Source of the DNA: JAHBWV01 sp964588385
GTDB lineage: Bacteria > Planctomycetota > Phycisphaerae > Phycisphaerales > UBA1924
Reading direction: 5' to 3'
DNA: 64,000 bases
NCBI GenBank assembly: GCA_964588385.1
Contig: CAZPPG010000008.1
Location: forward strand, 1 to 64,000
Shown in pieces: positions 53,794 to 63,217 of this stretch (within the stretch, counting starts at the first letter, position 1; every line of letters begins with the position of its first letter). Made by a program: the position numbers and the translations under genes. The notes beneath the pieces are model-generated. The model was not told the origin of the DNA, ran no database searches, and saw only the letters and a program-made list of their open reading frames with translations.

Positions 53794-55821
53794 GTGCACC
53801 CTCGGTCTCTGGTTCCCAGTCTACCCTCCACACTTGTGAGGAAGTATCAAGTCATTGTGATCGGGGGGGGCCATGCCGGCGTGGAAGCCGCGTGGGCCGC
53901 TGCCAATCTGCTCCCGGTTCGACCCGGCGAGTCACCCACCGTCGCGCTCGTCACCGCCGATCCATCAAAGATCGGCGTCATGTCCTGCAACCCCGCCATC
54001 GGCGGGCTCGCCAAGGGGCAGATCGTCCGAGAGATCGACGCCATGGGCGGCCTCATGGCCCTCGCGACCGATGCCGCCGGCATCCAGTTCAAGGTCCTCA
54101 ACACCTCCAAGGGCGAAGCCGTCCACGGCCCGCGCGCTCAGTGCGACAAACACGCGTACGCCCGCGCTGTCCAGGCCCTCATCGCCTCCCGCCCGGAGAT
54201 CGACGTCGTCGGCGCGACTGTCGAACATATACACACCGAACGCGGCCGTGTTCGAGGCGCGGAGATCGTGCTGCCCTCCGGTCCGCGCTCGATCGAGGCC
54301 GACACCGTCGTGCTCACGACCGGCACCTTTATGCGCGCCCTCATGCACTGCGGCGAACGTCAGACCGAAGGCGGCCGCTACGGAGAGCACGCCGCCGTCG
54401 GCATCGCGGCCTCCCTCCGCCGCCTCAACTTCGAGCTCGGTCGCCTGAAGACCGGAACGCCGCCTCGCCTGCGCCGAGATTCGATCCGCTGGACGGACCT
54501 CCCGGCCCAGCACGGCGACGCCGCGCCCGTGCCGTTCAGCGATCTCACCGACGAGCGCGATGAATTGGGCGCCCGGATCCCGTGGCGTGCTGAGAGCACC
54601 GCTGGTGGACCGACGCTTGCTCTTGATCGGTTTCCTCTCCTGCCCCAGATCGAGTGCCGCCAGACCTCGACCAACGCCGCCACACACGACCTCATCCGTG
54701 CGAACCTCCATCGCGCGCCCATGTTCTCCGGGCAGATCGAGTCCGTCGGCCCTCGCTACTGCCCTTCGATCGAGGACAAGGTTGTGCGCTTTGCCGACCG
54801 AGACACCCACGGCGTCTTCCTGGAGCCCGAGTCTCTCGAAGACGACTGGATCTACTGCAACGGCATCTCCACGAGCCTCCCGGCCGATGTGCAGGACATT
54901 GTCGTGCGCTCGATGCCCGGATGTGAGAACGCGGACATCCTTCGCTACGGCTACGCCGTTGAGTACGACATGGTCAGGCCGCACCAGATCGACGCAACGG
55001 GCATGACCAAGCTCATTCATGGTCTCTTCCTCGCCGGTCAGATCAACGGCACCAGCGGCTATGAAGAGGCCGCCGGGCAAGGCCTTGTCGCCGGCCTCAA
55101 CGCCGCACGCCTCGCTCGGAACGAGCCCGAGATCACGTTCGGACGCGATCAGGCCTACATCGGCGTGATGATGGACGACCTGGTCACCAAGACGCCCGTC
55201 GAGCCGTACCGCATGTTCACAAGCCGGGCGGAACACCGACTGCTCCTCCGCTCAGATAACGCCGCAGAGCGTCTGACGCCGCTCGCGATCGAGCTCGGCG
55301 TTCTCGCCCACACGGAGCTTGGTCGTCGGCGATCCGCGAACTATCGCCGACGCGTGAGCGCCAGATCCCGGCTGGAATCCATCATCGATCAGACGAGGGT
55401 CGACGGAAGGCCGATGGACCTGCTCATTCGTTCGGCCGAGATCGACCACGCGAACCTGCGCCGACACCTGGTCAGTGCGCACGGCGAATCGCCGCTCGTG
55501 GGCATCTCGGAGCCCGTCTACCGAACCACACTGGCCGATCGGCGCTACGCGCCGCTGCTGGAGCGCCAGCGTGCGGAGATCCGCCGGCATGCGGAACTTG
55601 AGAGCCGGCGCCTCCCGCCCGATTTCGATTATGCCAACTGCGTCGCGCTCCGCAACGAGGCGCGTCAGTCACTCAGCCGCTTCCGACCTGCGACGTTCGG
55701 TCAGGCCGCACGCATGGAGGGCATCACGCCCGCCGACCTCACGCTGCTCTCAGTGCTCGTCGCTCGCTTCCGCCGTGAAGATCGCGGCCCAGATCGGGAC
55801 AGCACGGTCGCTACACAATGA
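53794..55821 (+). CDS. mnmG: tRNA uridine-5-carboxymethylaminomethyl modification enzyme MnmG
   Basis: MnmG (GidA), with MnmE, makes the cmnm5 group on U34 of tRNAs, using FAD, NADH and methylene-THF. The FAD-binding loop is VIVIGGGHAGVEA near the N-terminus; SCNPAIGGLAKG, DKHAYARAV, TGTFMRALMHCG and GYEEAAGQGLVAGLNA are MnmG signatures. The length of 675 aa is slightly above normal because the GTG at 53794 adds 14 residues; GTG 53836 (RKYQVIVIGGG) is an alternative start. Its stop overlaps the antiporter start by four bases. Confidence 0.95.
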   Translation: MHPRSLVPSLPSTLVRKYQVIVIGGGHAGVEAAWAAANLLPVRPGESPTVALVTADPSKIGVMSCNPAIGGLAKGQIVREIDAMGGLMALATDAAGIQFKVLNTSKGEAVHGPRAQCDKHAYARAVQALIASRPEIDVVGATVEHIHTERGRVRGAEIVLPSGPRSIEADTVVLTTGTFMRALMHCGERQTEGGRYGEHAAVGIAASLRRLNFELGRLKTGTPPRLRRDSIRWTDLPAQHGDAAPVPFSDLTDERDELGARIPWRAESTAGGPTLALDRFPLLPQIECRQTSTNAATHDLIRANLHRAPMFSGQIESVGPRYCPSIEDKVVRFADRDTHGVFLEPESLEDDWIYCNGISTSLPADVQDIVVRSMPGCENADILRYGYAVEYDMVRPHQIDATGMTKLIHGLFLAGQINGTSGYEEAAGQGLVAGLNAARLARNEPEITFGRDQAYIGVMMDDLVTKTPVEPYRMFTSRAEHRLLLRSDNAAERLTPLAIELGVLAHTELGRRRSANYRRRVSARSRLESIIDQTRVDGRPMDLLIRSAEIDHANLRRHLVSAHGESPLVGISEPVYRTTLADRRYAPLLERQRAEIRRHAELESRRLPPDFDYANCVALRNEARQSLSRFRPATFGQAARMEGITPADLTLLSVLVARFRREDRGPDRDSTVATQ

Positions 55822-57593
55822 TCCGTACCATGCTCACGCTCGGCGCCGCCAACACCGGTTCAAATAGTGTGCTTATCGCATTTGTTGTGATCCTCGTCGC
55901 CGCCGCGATCATGGCCATGGTCATGACGCGGCTGCGTCAGGCGACGATCCCCGGCTACCTCCTGGCGGGAGCGATCATCGGCCCGCACGCTCTGGGCTTG
56001 GTCTCGGACAGCGGGTCGATCGAGTCGATCTCTCACCTGGCGACAATCCTGCTCATGTTCAGCATCGGGCTCCACATGGAGCTCACCCAGAACCGCCGCG
56101 ATGTCCTTCCCGTGACCCTGGTGGGTGTCGTCTCGACATGCCTCTCGGCAGCCACCATCACGCTCGCCGCAAAGATTCTCGGCCTGTCTTTGCCCGCCGC
56201 GATCATCATCGGTCTGGCGATGTCGATGTCCTCGACAGCGGTCGTGGCCCGGATTCTCACGGAGCGACGCGAACTCCGCCAGCTCGCCGGTCGAATCTCA
56301 TTCACCATCCTGCTTGTGCAGGACATCGTGGCGGTCGGCATCCTCGCGGCCATCCCCATGCTCGCCGCCTGGAGCACGCGATTGGATGGAGCCGCCGACG
56401 CGCACGCATCCGCTGACGCCTTGCTCACAAGCATCGGCGCCGGATCCCTCAAGGTCGGCATCGTGATCGCTTTCCTCGTCTTCGGGAAGTCTCTCCTTCC
56501 ACGCATCATGCGAGAGGCCGCCCGCGTCGCCAAGGGAGAGGTGATGCTTGTGGTATCGGGCGCGGTCGCCCTTTCCGCCGCGGGTATCGCCACCATGGCG
56601 GGGCTGAGCGCTGAGCTTGGCGCGTTCGTGGCCGGTCTGCTTCTCGCCTCCACGCCCTTTCGTCATCAGATCGTGGGCCAGCTCGAACCGGTGCGAGACC
56701 TCTTTCTCGCCATCTTCTTTGCGTCCGTCGGGCTCCAGGTCGATGTTGCCGCCATGGGAGAGATCTGGTGGCAGATCGCCATCGGCATCGTCGGCCTGAT
56801 CACGCTCAAGGCCCTTTCCATCGGGCTGAGCACATGGACCGTCGGAGCGCCGCCCGCCATCGCCGCGACAGTCGGTCTCTCATTGTCGCAGGCCGGTGAG
56901 TTCTCGCTCGTTGTCATCACGGTCGCGTTCAGCGCGGGAGTCATCGACGCCACCGCCATGCGTGCTGCTCTCCCGATCGTCGTGCTCTCGGTTATCTGCA
57001 CACCGTGGCTGATGGCCGCGGCGCGACGCTTCTCCCCTCGACTGGCCCCCGCGCCCCTCGCGCCATGGCGCGGCGCGCCCTCGCTGCGCTCGGATGCCGC
57101 GGATCCTCACGCCGCGCACCTCTCCACCGCCCCGTGCCGCGCCGTCATCGCCGGATTCGGCCCCGTCGGTCGGGCCGTTGCGGACCGCCTCGACCTGCTG
57201 GCGATCCCCTACACGATCATCGAGCTCAACGCCGAGACCGTCGAGCGCCAGCGTGCCCTCGGCCGGTCGGCCGTGTATGGAGACGCCACCAACTCTGAAG
57301 TGCTTGAGGCCGTGCACGTTGAGAGCGCGTCGGTCGTCGTGCTCGCGATCCCTGATGACGACGCCACGATCCGTTCATGCCGCGCGATCCGCACGCGTGC
57401 GCCAGATGCCTTCATCGCCGCTCGCGCCAGCGTCCTCCGCCAGGGGCTCGCGATCAAGGAGGCCGGCGCGTCTGTTGTGACGGTCGATGAGATCGCGGCG
57501 GCCGAATCGCTCACGCGTGAGGTCGTCAGCCACATCCAGACGCTCGCCGCTCCCGGTCTCACATCCTCGAAGCCTGACGCTGTCAATCCTTGA
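55818..57593 (+). CDS. Kef-type K+/H+ antiporter with TrkA-N (RCK) domain
   Basis: The 591-aa protein has 11-13 hydrophobic segments over about residues 18-400, typical of the CPA2 cation/proton antiporter family (MSMSSTAVVARIL and LLVQDIVAV are characteristic). Residues about 430-570 form an RCK/TrkA-N domain with the dinucleotide-binding start VIAGFGPVGRAVADRL. It should move K+ or Na+ against protons and be gated by nucleotides. It is coupled to mnmG by ATGA. Its 3' end overlaps the convergent UVR-motif gene by 11 bases. Confidence 0.9.
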   Translation: MIRTMLTLGAANTGSNSVLIAFVVILVAAAIMAMVMTRLRQATIPGYLLAGAIIGPHALGLVSDSGSIESISHLATILLMFSIGLHMELTQNRRDVLPVTLVGVVSTCLSAATITLAAKILGLSLPAAIIIGLAMSMSSTAVVARILTERRELRQLAGRISFTILLVQDIVAVGILAAIPMLAAWSTRLDGAADAHASADALLTSIGAGSLKVGIVIAFLVFGKSLLPRIMREAARVAKGEVMLVVSGAVALSAAGIATMAGLSAELGAFVAGLLLASTPFRHQIVGQLEPVRDLFLAIFFASVGLQVDVAAMGEIWWQIAIGIVGLITLKALSIGLSTWTVGAPPAIAATVGLSLSQAGEFSLVVITVAFSAGVIDATAMRAALPIVVLSVICTPWLMAAARRFSPRLAPAPLAPWRGAPSLRSDAADPHAAHLSTAPCRAVIAGFGPVGRAVADRLDLLAIPYTIIELNAETVERQRALGRSAVYGDATNSEVLEAVHVESASVVVLAIPDDDATIRSCRAIRTRAPDAFIAARASVLRQGLAIKEAGASVVTVDEIAAAESLTREVVSHIQTLAAPGLTSSKPDAVNP

Positions 57594-58407
57594 TCTGTCG
57601 GATCTCATCCCGCAGGATCGCCGCCAACTCGTAGTTCTCGTCCTCGATCGCCTTCGCAAGCCGCGCCCGCAACTCGCTCGTCTGGCTCACGGGAAGCTCC
57701 GGCGCGGCGGGAGACTTCGACGCCAGCGCCTCCCGCATCGACCGCAGCGCCTGCACCTCTGCCGACTGCTCGAACTGCTCCGGCGCATGCTCGTCAAAGA
57801 TCTTGCGCAGCGCCTCAAGCCCCTCATCGATTGCCACGACCGCGGCCTTTGGTTCGTTGTCCCGAAGTGAGCGCCCCGCCAGCGCTCGAGCACGGATCAT
57901 CGTCACGTACGGCCGGAACTGCTCAAGGGCTGTTCGATCCGGCTCCGCTTGGGCGTGCGATGCGCAGAAATCCAGAAGCCGAAGGTTCCGGGTCGTGTCG
58001 CGGATCACCCGGTCAAAGTCCTCGACCGCCAGCAGTCCGACGTACCGGTGGTAGTACTGCACCGCCTCCTCACGAAGCATGCGGCAGTCCTCGGGCCCGA
58101 GAAACCGCGTCGCCTCGTTCCGCTCGCCACCCTCATACTCCATCGAGGGCCGACGATCCCGCCCCGACGGCTCGTCCATCTCGTTCAGCCCTGCCGCAGC
58201 CGCCTGATCCTCGTACATGTCCAGCAGACTCTCAAATCCGCCCGGTTTCTGCCCGTCGGGCCGGCCGTCGAGCTTCATCTGGAGCACCCCGAGGTCCACC
58301 CGCAACTGCAACAGTTCCTCACCATCCGGCGCCTGAACGACGCGGGCCGTGATGTGCCCCGGCTCGTAAGGCCAGGCGTTGAGAAAGTTTGTTAGGTCAT
58401 TGTTCAT
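57583..58407 (-). CDS. UVR-motif (UvrB/UvrC C-terminal helix) protein
   Basis: The 274-aa product has a C-terminal UVR helical hairpin (ELRARLAKAIEDENYELAAILRDEIRQI), the motif by which UvrB and UvrC interact and that also occurs in Clp-associated adaptor proteins. The upstream part is alpha-helical and Glu/Arg-rich with no other motif I recognise, and there is no helicase or nuclease domain. The protein is a likely lineage-specific adaptor; whether it binds UvrC or Clp is unknown. It is separated from the divergent sigma gene by a 375-base gap. Confidence 0.8.
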   Translation of the reverse strand: MNNDLTNFLNAWPYEPGHITARVVQAPDGEELLQLRVDLGVLQMKLDGRPDGQKPGGFESLLDMYEDQAAAAGLNEMDEPSGRDRRPSMEYEGGERNEATRFLGPEDCRMLREEAVQYYHRYVGLLAVEDFDRVIRDTTRNLRLLDFCASHAQAEPDRTALEQFRPYVTMIRARALAGRSLRDNEPKAAVVAIDEGLEALRKIFDEHAPEQFEQSAEVQALRSMREALASKSPAAPELPVSQTSELRARLAKAIEDENYELAAILRDEIRQIKD

Positions 58408-58782
58408 TCAATTCTCTGGCCGATCACTGAAAGTACGTACGAATCCGATTGCTGGCGAGGTCTGTCGGCGTTCGACGCGTCTTTCTCTCAGTGGAGGAGT
58501 CTAGGTCCGAGCCGCCCCGCTTCAGCGTCTTGACCTAGACGTTCGGATTGTATCCGGACCCAACCTTTCCTCGCAGGTCTCGTATTCATAGGGCTTTACG
58601 AGCGATAACCGGCTGCAATCGTACAAACTTCAAGTGCCAACTTGACCCCGACGATGCAACCGGGATGAATTTGACGGCGAATCTTGAAAGTGAGTGGCGT
58701 TCTTGAATTTTCGTGGCATGTTGTAAGGTGAGAGAGACTCGGCCGGAGGGCTGGGTCGCACACGCGGAAGGTGGGATGAGAC
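58408..58782. promoter_or_regulatory. 375-base non-coding region upstream of the sigma factor gene
   Basis: This gap between divergent genes is lower in G+C than its surroundings and contains no convincing open frame or RNA gene. It holds a perfect 9-base inverted repeat, GTCTAGGTC (58499-58507) with GACCTAGAC (58532-58540), separated by 24 bases, and the 8-base palindrome GTACGTAC at 58433. TTGAAT (58704) followed 15 bases later by TAAGGT (58725) is the best -35/-10-like pair for the sigma gene, though the spacing is short. Confidence 0.4.
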
Positions 58783-59733
58783 GTGAGCGGCAAGAGTGAG
58801 CTGTCGGGCTACGCCCGGCGGGAACTGCAGTCCGACCTCCAGCTCTATTTAAGGGGCATACACGAGGTACCGCTGCTGACCGCCGAGGACGAGCGTGAAC
58901 TCGGATGGGCGATTGTCAACGAGAACTGCCCCCAAGCGCGTGAACGCATGGTGCGGGCGAATCTTCGACTGGTCGTTTCCATCGCCAAGAACTACATGAA
59001 TCGCGGCCTCCCCCTCACCGACCTGATCGAGGAGGGAAACATCGGACTGCTCCGTGCCGTGGAGGGGTTCGATCCCGCTCAGGGCGCTCGTTTCAGCACG
59101 TATGCCTCTTGGTGGATCAAGCAGGCGATCAAGCGGGCGCTGATCAACGCGACCCAGCAGATCCACGTGCCGGCCTATATGGTCGAGTTGATCGCAAAGT
59201 GGAAGGTCGCGCAGCGCAAGCTGGAGGCGGAACTCGGCTACACCCCGACGGTGCAGCAGCTCGCCGACGCGATGAACATCCCGGTCAAGAAGGTCAAGAT
59301 CATCAAGCGGGCCATCCGGGCTCTCAACTCGACAGTTCGCGAGCCCCAGAGCCGCGACGGCGAGATGATCTCCCTGGCCGATGTCGTCGCCGACAGCCGC
59401 GTGCAGACCCCCGACGACAACGTCCTCCGAGGCGATGAACTTGGTGTGCTCCGTCGCCTGCTTGAGGCGATCGACGAGCGCGAAGCCGTCATCCTGCGTC
59501 TGCGTTTCGGCCTCGACGGTCAGGAGCCCATGACCCTCAAGCAGATAGCGGAGGAAGTGGGAATCAGCCGCGAGCGCGTTCGCCAGATCGTTGACGAGGC
59601 CCTCACCCGCCTCAATCAGCAGATCACGGACGACAAGCCCAGCCGCTTCTATCGCGTCGCCCCCGGTCGTGAGGAAGAGTCGGCCCCCGCTCGCTCCGAT
59701 GAGGCCGCCGCGACCCGACAGACGGTCGGTTGA
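58783..59733 (+). CDS. RNA polymerase sigma-70 family factor (primary/RpoD-like)
   Basis: The 316-aa factor lacks a large region 1.1. It has region 1.2 (LQLYLRGIHEVPLLTAEDE), region 2 (NLRLVVSIAKNYMNRGLPLTDLIEEGN, GARFSTYASWWIKQAIKRAL), region 3 and region 4 (RLRFGLDGQEPMTLKQIAEEV, GISRERVRQIV). Regions 2.4 and 4.2 look fully conserved, so it should recognise -10 and -35 promoters of the primary type. The start is GTG 58783. It is short for RpoD, close to group 2 or short primary sigmas. A terminator follows at 59761. Confidence 0.92.
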   Translation: MSGKSELSGYARRELQSDLQLYLRGIHEVPLLTAEDERELGWAIVNENCPQARERMVRANLRLVVSIAKNYMNRGLPLTDLIEEGNIGLLRAVEGFDPAQGARFSTYASWWIKQAIKRALINATQQIHVPAYMVELIAKWKVAQRKLEAELGYTPTVQQLADAMNIPVKKVKIIKRAIRALNSTVREPQSRDGEMISLADVVADSRVQTPDDNVLRGDELGVLRRLLEAIDEREAVILRLRFGLDGQEPMTLKQIAEEVGISRERVRQIVDEALTRLNQQITDDKPSRFYRVAPGREEESAPARSDEAAATRQTVG

Positions 59734-59760
59734 ATCGGTTCCACATCCCCCATCAATCAC

Positions 59761-59796
59761 ACGGGCGTGCTCTCGGGCACGCCCGTTGTCATTTTG
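59761..59796 (+). terminator. Rho-independent terminator after the sigma factor gene
   Basis: ACGGGCGTGC and GCACGCCCGT form a perfect 10-pair stem with a six-base loop (TCTCGG) at 59761-59786, followed by TGTCATTTT. It begins 28 bases after the sigma gene stop. Confidence 0.8.
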
Positions 59797-59857
59797 AGAC
59801 CGCCTCCGACCCCGTCCACGCGACCATCCGGCCCGGTTTGTGCTACCATCCGCCGCC

Positions 59858-61456
59858 ATGCAACACCGAATCTGTGCCGTCCCGTCACGCGTCTTCGCGT
59901 GCGTGCGACTGAAGCCGCTCTCACTCGCGATCCTCCTGTGTGCGACGCTCTCGCCCATGCTGGCGAGGGCTGACGACTTCGTCGATCGCGTGAACAACGT
60001 GCTCAAGTCAATCCGCCCGGAGCTCCGCTCCGACACGGTGCTGCTCCCGCTGATCGGAAAGATGGCGGCCCCGCCCATCGGCGCCGACCGTCTGGATCGG
60101 GCCCGCCTGATCCCAGTCGGCTCTCCGCAATGGGCCGCCGCGGAGACCTGGGCGATGGGTGAATCCCAACGAGCCGTGCTTGCAGCGATCCATCAGGTGA
60201 CCCAGGAGACCGACTACCGGGTCGCGTTCGGGTTCGGCCAGCCCTACGGTGCTCAGGGCGTGCCTGTCGCGCAGATCCGCGACAAGCTGTACACGGAGCT
60301 GGGCGATCCACCCCTGCTCGCCGGAGCCCGTCACCTCTATCTTCCCGCATTCGATCAGGTGGCGTGCCTCGTCAACATCGAAGCGACGCGCCTGGCGGGA
60401 GCGGGTGACCCCGACGGCGCCGTCGATCTCCTTATCGACTGGATCTTCTTCTGCCGCCAGATCGCCGATCGCGAGTTTGCCGCCGAAGTCACGTGGGCGA
60501 TCAAGGAGATGTCCCGTTCGTTCGAGCGCATCCGCGACATCGCCTACCAGGACTCCCGCCTCACGACGTCCGCCGCGACGACCGATCGTCTCAAGGCCGC
60601 CATCGATCGACTCGACGAGCGCGGCTACCTCGGCATCGAGCGCATCTCGCTCCCCATCGCCGACGCAATCGGTGCGGAGCAGACCATCGCTCGTGTCTAC
60701 ATCGAGCGGGCCGGCGTGAACGCCGGCACGTTCGGCGCGACACTCGCCCGCTTCCGAAGCTCCGATCGTCCCCTCCGTCTCCTGGGTGAGGCCGCCAAAT
60801 GGGACGTGATCGCCGATCGCCAGAAGAACTGGTTCGACATCAAGGAGACGCTCTCAAAGGTCGTCAACGATTGGACGAGCCGGTGGACGCTCGACCCCTT
60901 CGATGCACGCATGGCCCAGGCCTATGAGTATCGCGAGCTCGACGCCAGCTCGAGCGTGGTCCAGGTCACCGTCCCGGACCTTGGCGTCATCTTCGACCTC
61001 CGCCAGGTTCTCCGCACCGAAGCCGTTGCAACGCGTCACGCCCTTGCCGTCTACTGCGCACGCATCAGCGGCGGTCAGTGGCCCCCCAGCCTTGCATCCG
61101 TACGCCCCATCTGGATCGCCCAACTGGAGACGGATCCCTTCAACCCCCGTCGCGACCGCGGCGCCAAGCCGCCCCTTGAGTACTTTGTTCCTATCCGTGA
61201 CACAAGATCGCAGTTCGGCGACCGCGAAGAGCCCAAGCCCCACGAGATCAGCGTCGTGACGGAGGGGGCGAACTTCTCGCGGCGAATCGGCGAGGACCAG
61301 TTCATTCTCTATTCCGTCGGGGGCAACGGCGGCAAGGACTGGGCGCGTCGCGTTCAGAACACCTCGGAGAACGTCGCCAACGCCGACTACCTCGCGTGGC
61401 CTCCCGTGCTCTCGCTCCAGCGTCAGCACATGACCGACAGCGGTCAGCTCAAGTGA
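59858..61456 (+). CDS. Large exported hypothetical protein
   Basis: The 532-aa product begins with a basic N-region and a hydrophobic segment (residues about 20-37) ending in ARA, so it is probably exported by a signal peptide. The mature part is mostly alpha-helical with many Asp, Arg and Trp and no motif I recognise; the last quarter contains a PPLEYFVP / FILYSVGGNG stretch seen in other planctomycete exported proteins, which is a weak cue. ATG 59858 is preceded by the -10-like TACCAT only 8 bases upstream, so transcription may begin close to the start codon. Function unknown. Confidence 0.6.
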   Translation: MQHRICAVPSRVFACVRLKPLSLAILLCATLSPMLARADDFVDRVNNVLKSIRPELRSDTVLLPLIGKMAAPPIGADRLDRARLIPVGSPQWAAAETWAMGESQRAVLAAIHQVTQETDYRVAFGFGQPYGAQGVPVAQIRDKLYTELGDPPLLAGARHLYLPAFDQVACLVNIEATRLAGAGDPDGAVDLLIDWIFFCRQIADREFAAEVTWAIKEMSRSFERIRDIAYQDSRLTTSAATTDRLKAAIDRLDERGYLGIERISLPIADAIGAEQTIARVYIERAGVNAGTFGATLARFRSSDRPLRLLGEAAKWDVIADRQKNWFDIKETLSKVVNDWTSRWTLDPFDARMAQAYEYRELDASSSVVQVTVPDLGVIFDLRQVLRTEAVATRHALAVYCARISGGQWPPSLASVRPIWIAQLETDPFNPRRDRGAKPPLEYFVPIRDTRSQFGDREEPKPHEISVVTEGANFSRRIGEDQFILYSVGGNGGKDWARRVQNTSENVANADYLAWPPVLSLQRQHMTDSGQLK

Positions 61457-61530
61457 CGCATCACGCGCCGGAGCATCAAAGCAGTTGAGACGTCGTCGCG
61501 AGCCGAATCGTGACGCGAGGAGACACCAGC

Positions 61531-62532
61531 TTGGCCTCAAGTCCCACCAGTTCCGGAACCCAATCGGTCGAAAGACTCGTCATCATCGGGTCAGGCCCCG
61601 CGGGCTGGACCGCCGCGATCTACGCCGCCCGTGCCAACCTTTCGCCCCTCTCCGTCGTCGGCATACCCAAGCAGGACCCCGGCATCGTCCTCCCCGGCGG
61701 GCAGCTCATGCTCACAACCGAGGTGGAGAACTACCCCGGCTTCGAGCACGGCGTGATGGGCCCGGAGATGATGGGCAAGTTCCAGGCCCAGGCCGAGCGA
61801 TTCGGCACGCGCATCATGGGTGACGATGTCGTCCGCTGCGACTTCTCGAAACGCCCGTTCGAGCTCCACACCCAGTCAAATGGCATCGTCCGCGCCCACG
61901 CGGTCATCATCGCCACCGGCGCAACGGCGAACTGGATCGGTCTGCCCAACGAGATGCGCCTCGCCACCATCGGCGGCGGCGTTTCGGCATGTGCCGTCTG
62001 CGATGGTGCACTCCCAGCGTTCCGCAACCAGCCGCTCGCGGTCGTGGGAGGCGGCGATACCGCGATGGAAGAAGCCACCTACCTGACCAAGTTCGCCAGC
62101 GAGGTCTACATCATCCACCGGCGTGACTCGTTCCGGGCCAGCAAGATCATGCAGGATCGCTTCCTCAGCCGGCCCAACGCGAAGGTTCTCTGGAACAAGG
62201 TCGTTGTCGATGTCCTCGGCGCGGACAAGATCAGCGGCGTCCAGCTCAAGGACACCGTGACCGGCGAGCACTCAACGCTCGACGTGAGAGGGCTGTTCAT
62301 CGCCATCGGCCACACGCCGGCGACGAAGTTCCTGAAGGACGCCGGTATCGAGCTCGACGAAGCCGGCTACATCGCGCTCCGGACTCGGAGCAGCCGCACC
62401 AACATCGAGGGTGTCTTCGCCGCCGGCGACGTTTCCGACAGCGTGTACCGGCAGGCCGTCACCGCCGCTGGCATGGGGTGTCAGGCCGCGCTGGATGCCG
62501 AGCGATGGCTCGCCGCGACGGGTGTCCACTGA
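61531..62532 (+). CDS. trxB: Thioredoxin reductase
   Basis: TrxB uses NADPH and FAD to reduce thioredoxin. The FAD motif VIIGSGPAGWTAAIYAARA is at the N-terminus. The redox-active disulphide is Cys154-AV-Cys157 in SACAVCDG, the NADPH motif is VVGGGDTAMEEA, and GVFAAGDVSD is the second FAD motif. TTG 61531 is chosen because GCGAGGAG lies eight bases upstream; GTG 61510 would add seven residues. It converges with the ACT-domain gene, 2 bases away. Confidence 0.95.
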   Translation: MASSPTSSGTQSVERLVIIGSGPAGWTAAIYAARANLSPLSVVGIPKQDPGIVLPGGQLMLTTEVENYPGFEHGVMGPEMMGKFQAQAERFGTRIMGDDVVRCDFSKRPFELHTQSNGIVRAHAVIIATGATANWIGLPNEMRLATIGGGVSACAVCDGALPAFRNQPLAVVGGGDTAMEEATYLTKFASEVYIIHRRDSFRASKIMQDRFLSRPNAKVLWNKVVVDVLGADKISGVQLKDTVTGEHSTLDVRGLFIAIGHTPATKFLKDAGIELDEAGYIALRTRSSRTNIEGVFAAGDVSDSVYRQAVTAAGMGCQAALDAERWLAATGVH

Positions 62533-62534
62533 AC

Positions 62535-63014
62535 TCAGTGCGGATCGCTGATGTCCGCCTCGCCGAAGAGCCGGAACTCTTTCCGCCGCAGCACCTGCCC
62601 GGCCAGGTCCGTGTCGTCGACGGAGAGAGCGATGGTGGGGGTGCCGTTCGGCCGGAGCATCAGCGAGTACGCGAAGTGAATGTTGATCTCAGCGCCCAGC
62701 AGCGAGAGGCAGAGACTTGAGATCGTGTGCCCGCGTGAAAGCTCGACAACCAGGACATCCCGTTCAGAGAACGTCGCGTTGGCGTTCCGGAGGATCTGGC
62801 GTGCCGACTTCGACGAGTTTGTGATGATCCGGATGACGGCGTGATCGCTCGCCTCGGCCACCGACAAGGCGCAGATGGCACAACCGGACCCGTCGAACGC
62901 GCGCACGAGATCGAATAGCCGCCCGACGCGATTATCCAAAAACACGCTGAACTGTGTCACGCGTGGCGGGGAATACCCCATCGTCGTCTCGGCAGGCATC
63001 GATGCCTGGCTCAT
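62535..63014 (-). CDS. Tandem ACT-domain protein
   Basis: The 159-aa protein is two ACT domains: residues about 20-85 (TQFSVFLDNRVGRLFDLVRAF) and about 90-155 (DVLVVELSRGHTISSLCLSLLGAEINIHFAYSL). ACT domains bind amino acids or related ligands and regulate enzymes; stand-alone tandem ACT proteins are frequent in planctomycetes and other phyla without a defined target. ATG 63014 has an ideal GAGAGGA site; an upstream ATG at 63041 is less likely. Its 3' end converges with trxB. Confidence 0.85.
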   Translation of the reverse strand: MSQASMPAETTMGYSPPRVTQFSVFLDNRVGRLFDLVRAFDGSGCAICALSVAEASDHAVIRIITNSSKSARQILRNANATFSERDVLVVELSRGHTISSLCLSLLGAEINIHFAYSLMLRPNGTPTIALSVDDTDLAGQVLRRKEFRLFGEADISDPH

Positions 63015-63173
63015 GCGCGTCCTCTCGCCCGATTCGACCATGCCGGCGCGTCCGACGCCGGCACCAACCAAACCCAACCCAGACCCGCATCGTCACGACC
63101 GGCCCCACGAGAGCCAGAGCGTTCGAGGCGAGACACCAAGCAAAGCGTATCAGCCTGACGGACGGTCCACAAG

Positions 63174-63201
63174 ACAATCTACACGTCACAATCTACACGT
63201 C
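63174..63201. repeat. Tandem 14-bp duplication ACAATCTACACGTC
   Basis: ACAATCTACACGTC occurs twice in direct succession (63174-63187 and 63188-63201) in the 203-base gap upstream of the ACT gene and just after the A-type carrier stop. It could be a duplicated regulator site; nothing else in the gap is recognisable. Confidence 0.8.
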
Positions 63202-63217
63202 CGGGGTGGGGGCCGCC

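Noticed and set aside
53965..55236. 423-codon minus-strand open frame over mnmG
   Set aside because: It is antisense to MnmG signatures and a typical G+C-driven shadow.
58596..58793. Small minus-strand open frame in the gap before the sigma gene
   Set aside because: It has no start signal or domain, and overlaps the likely promoter.
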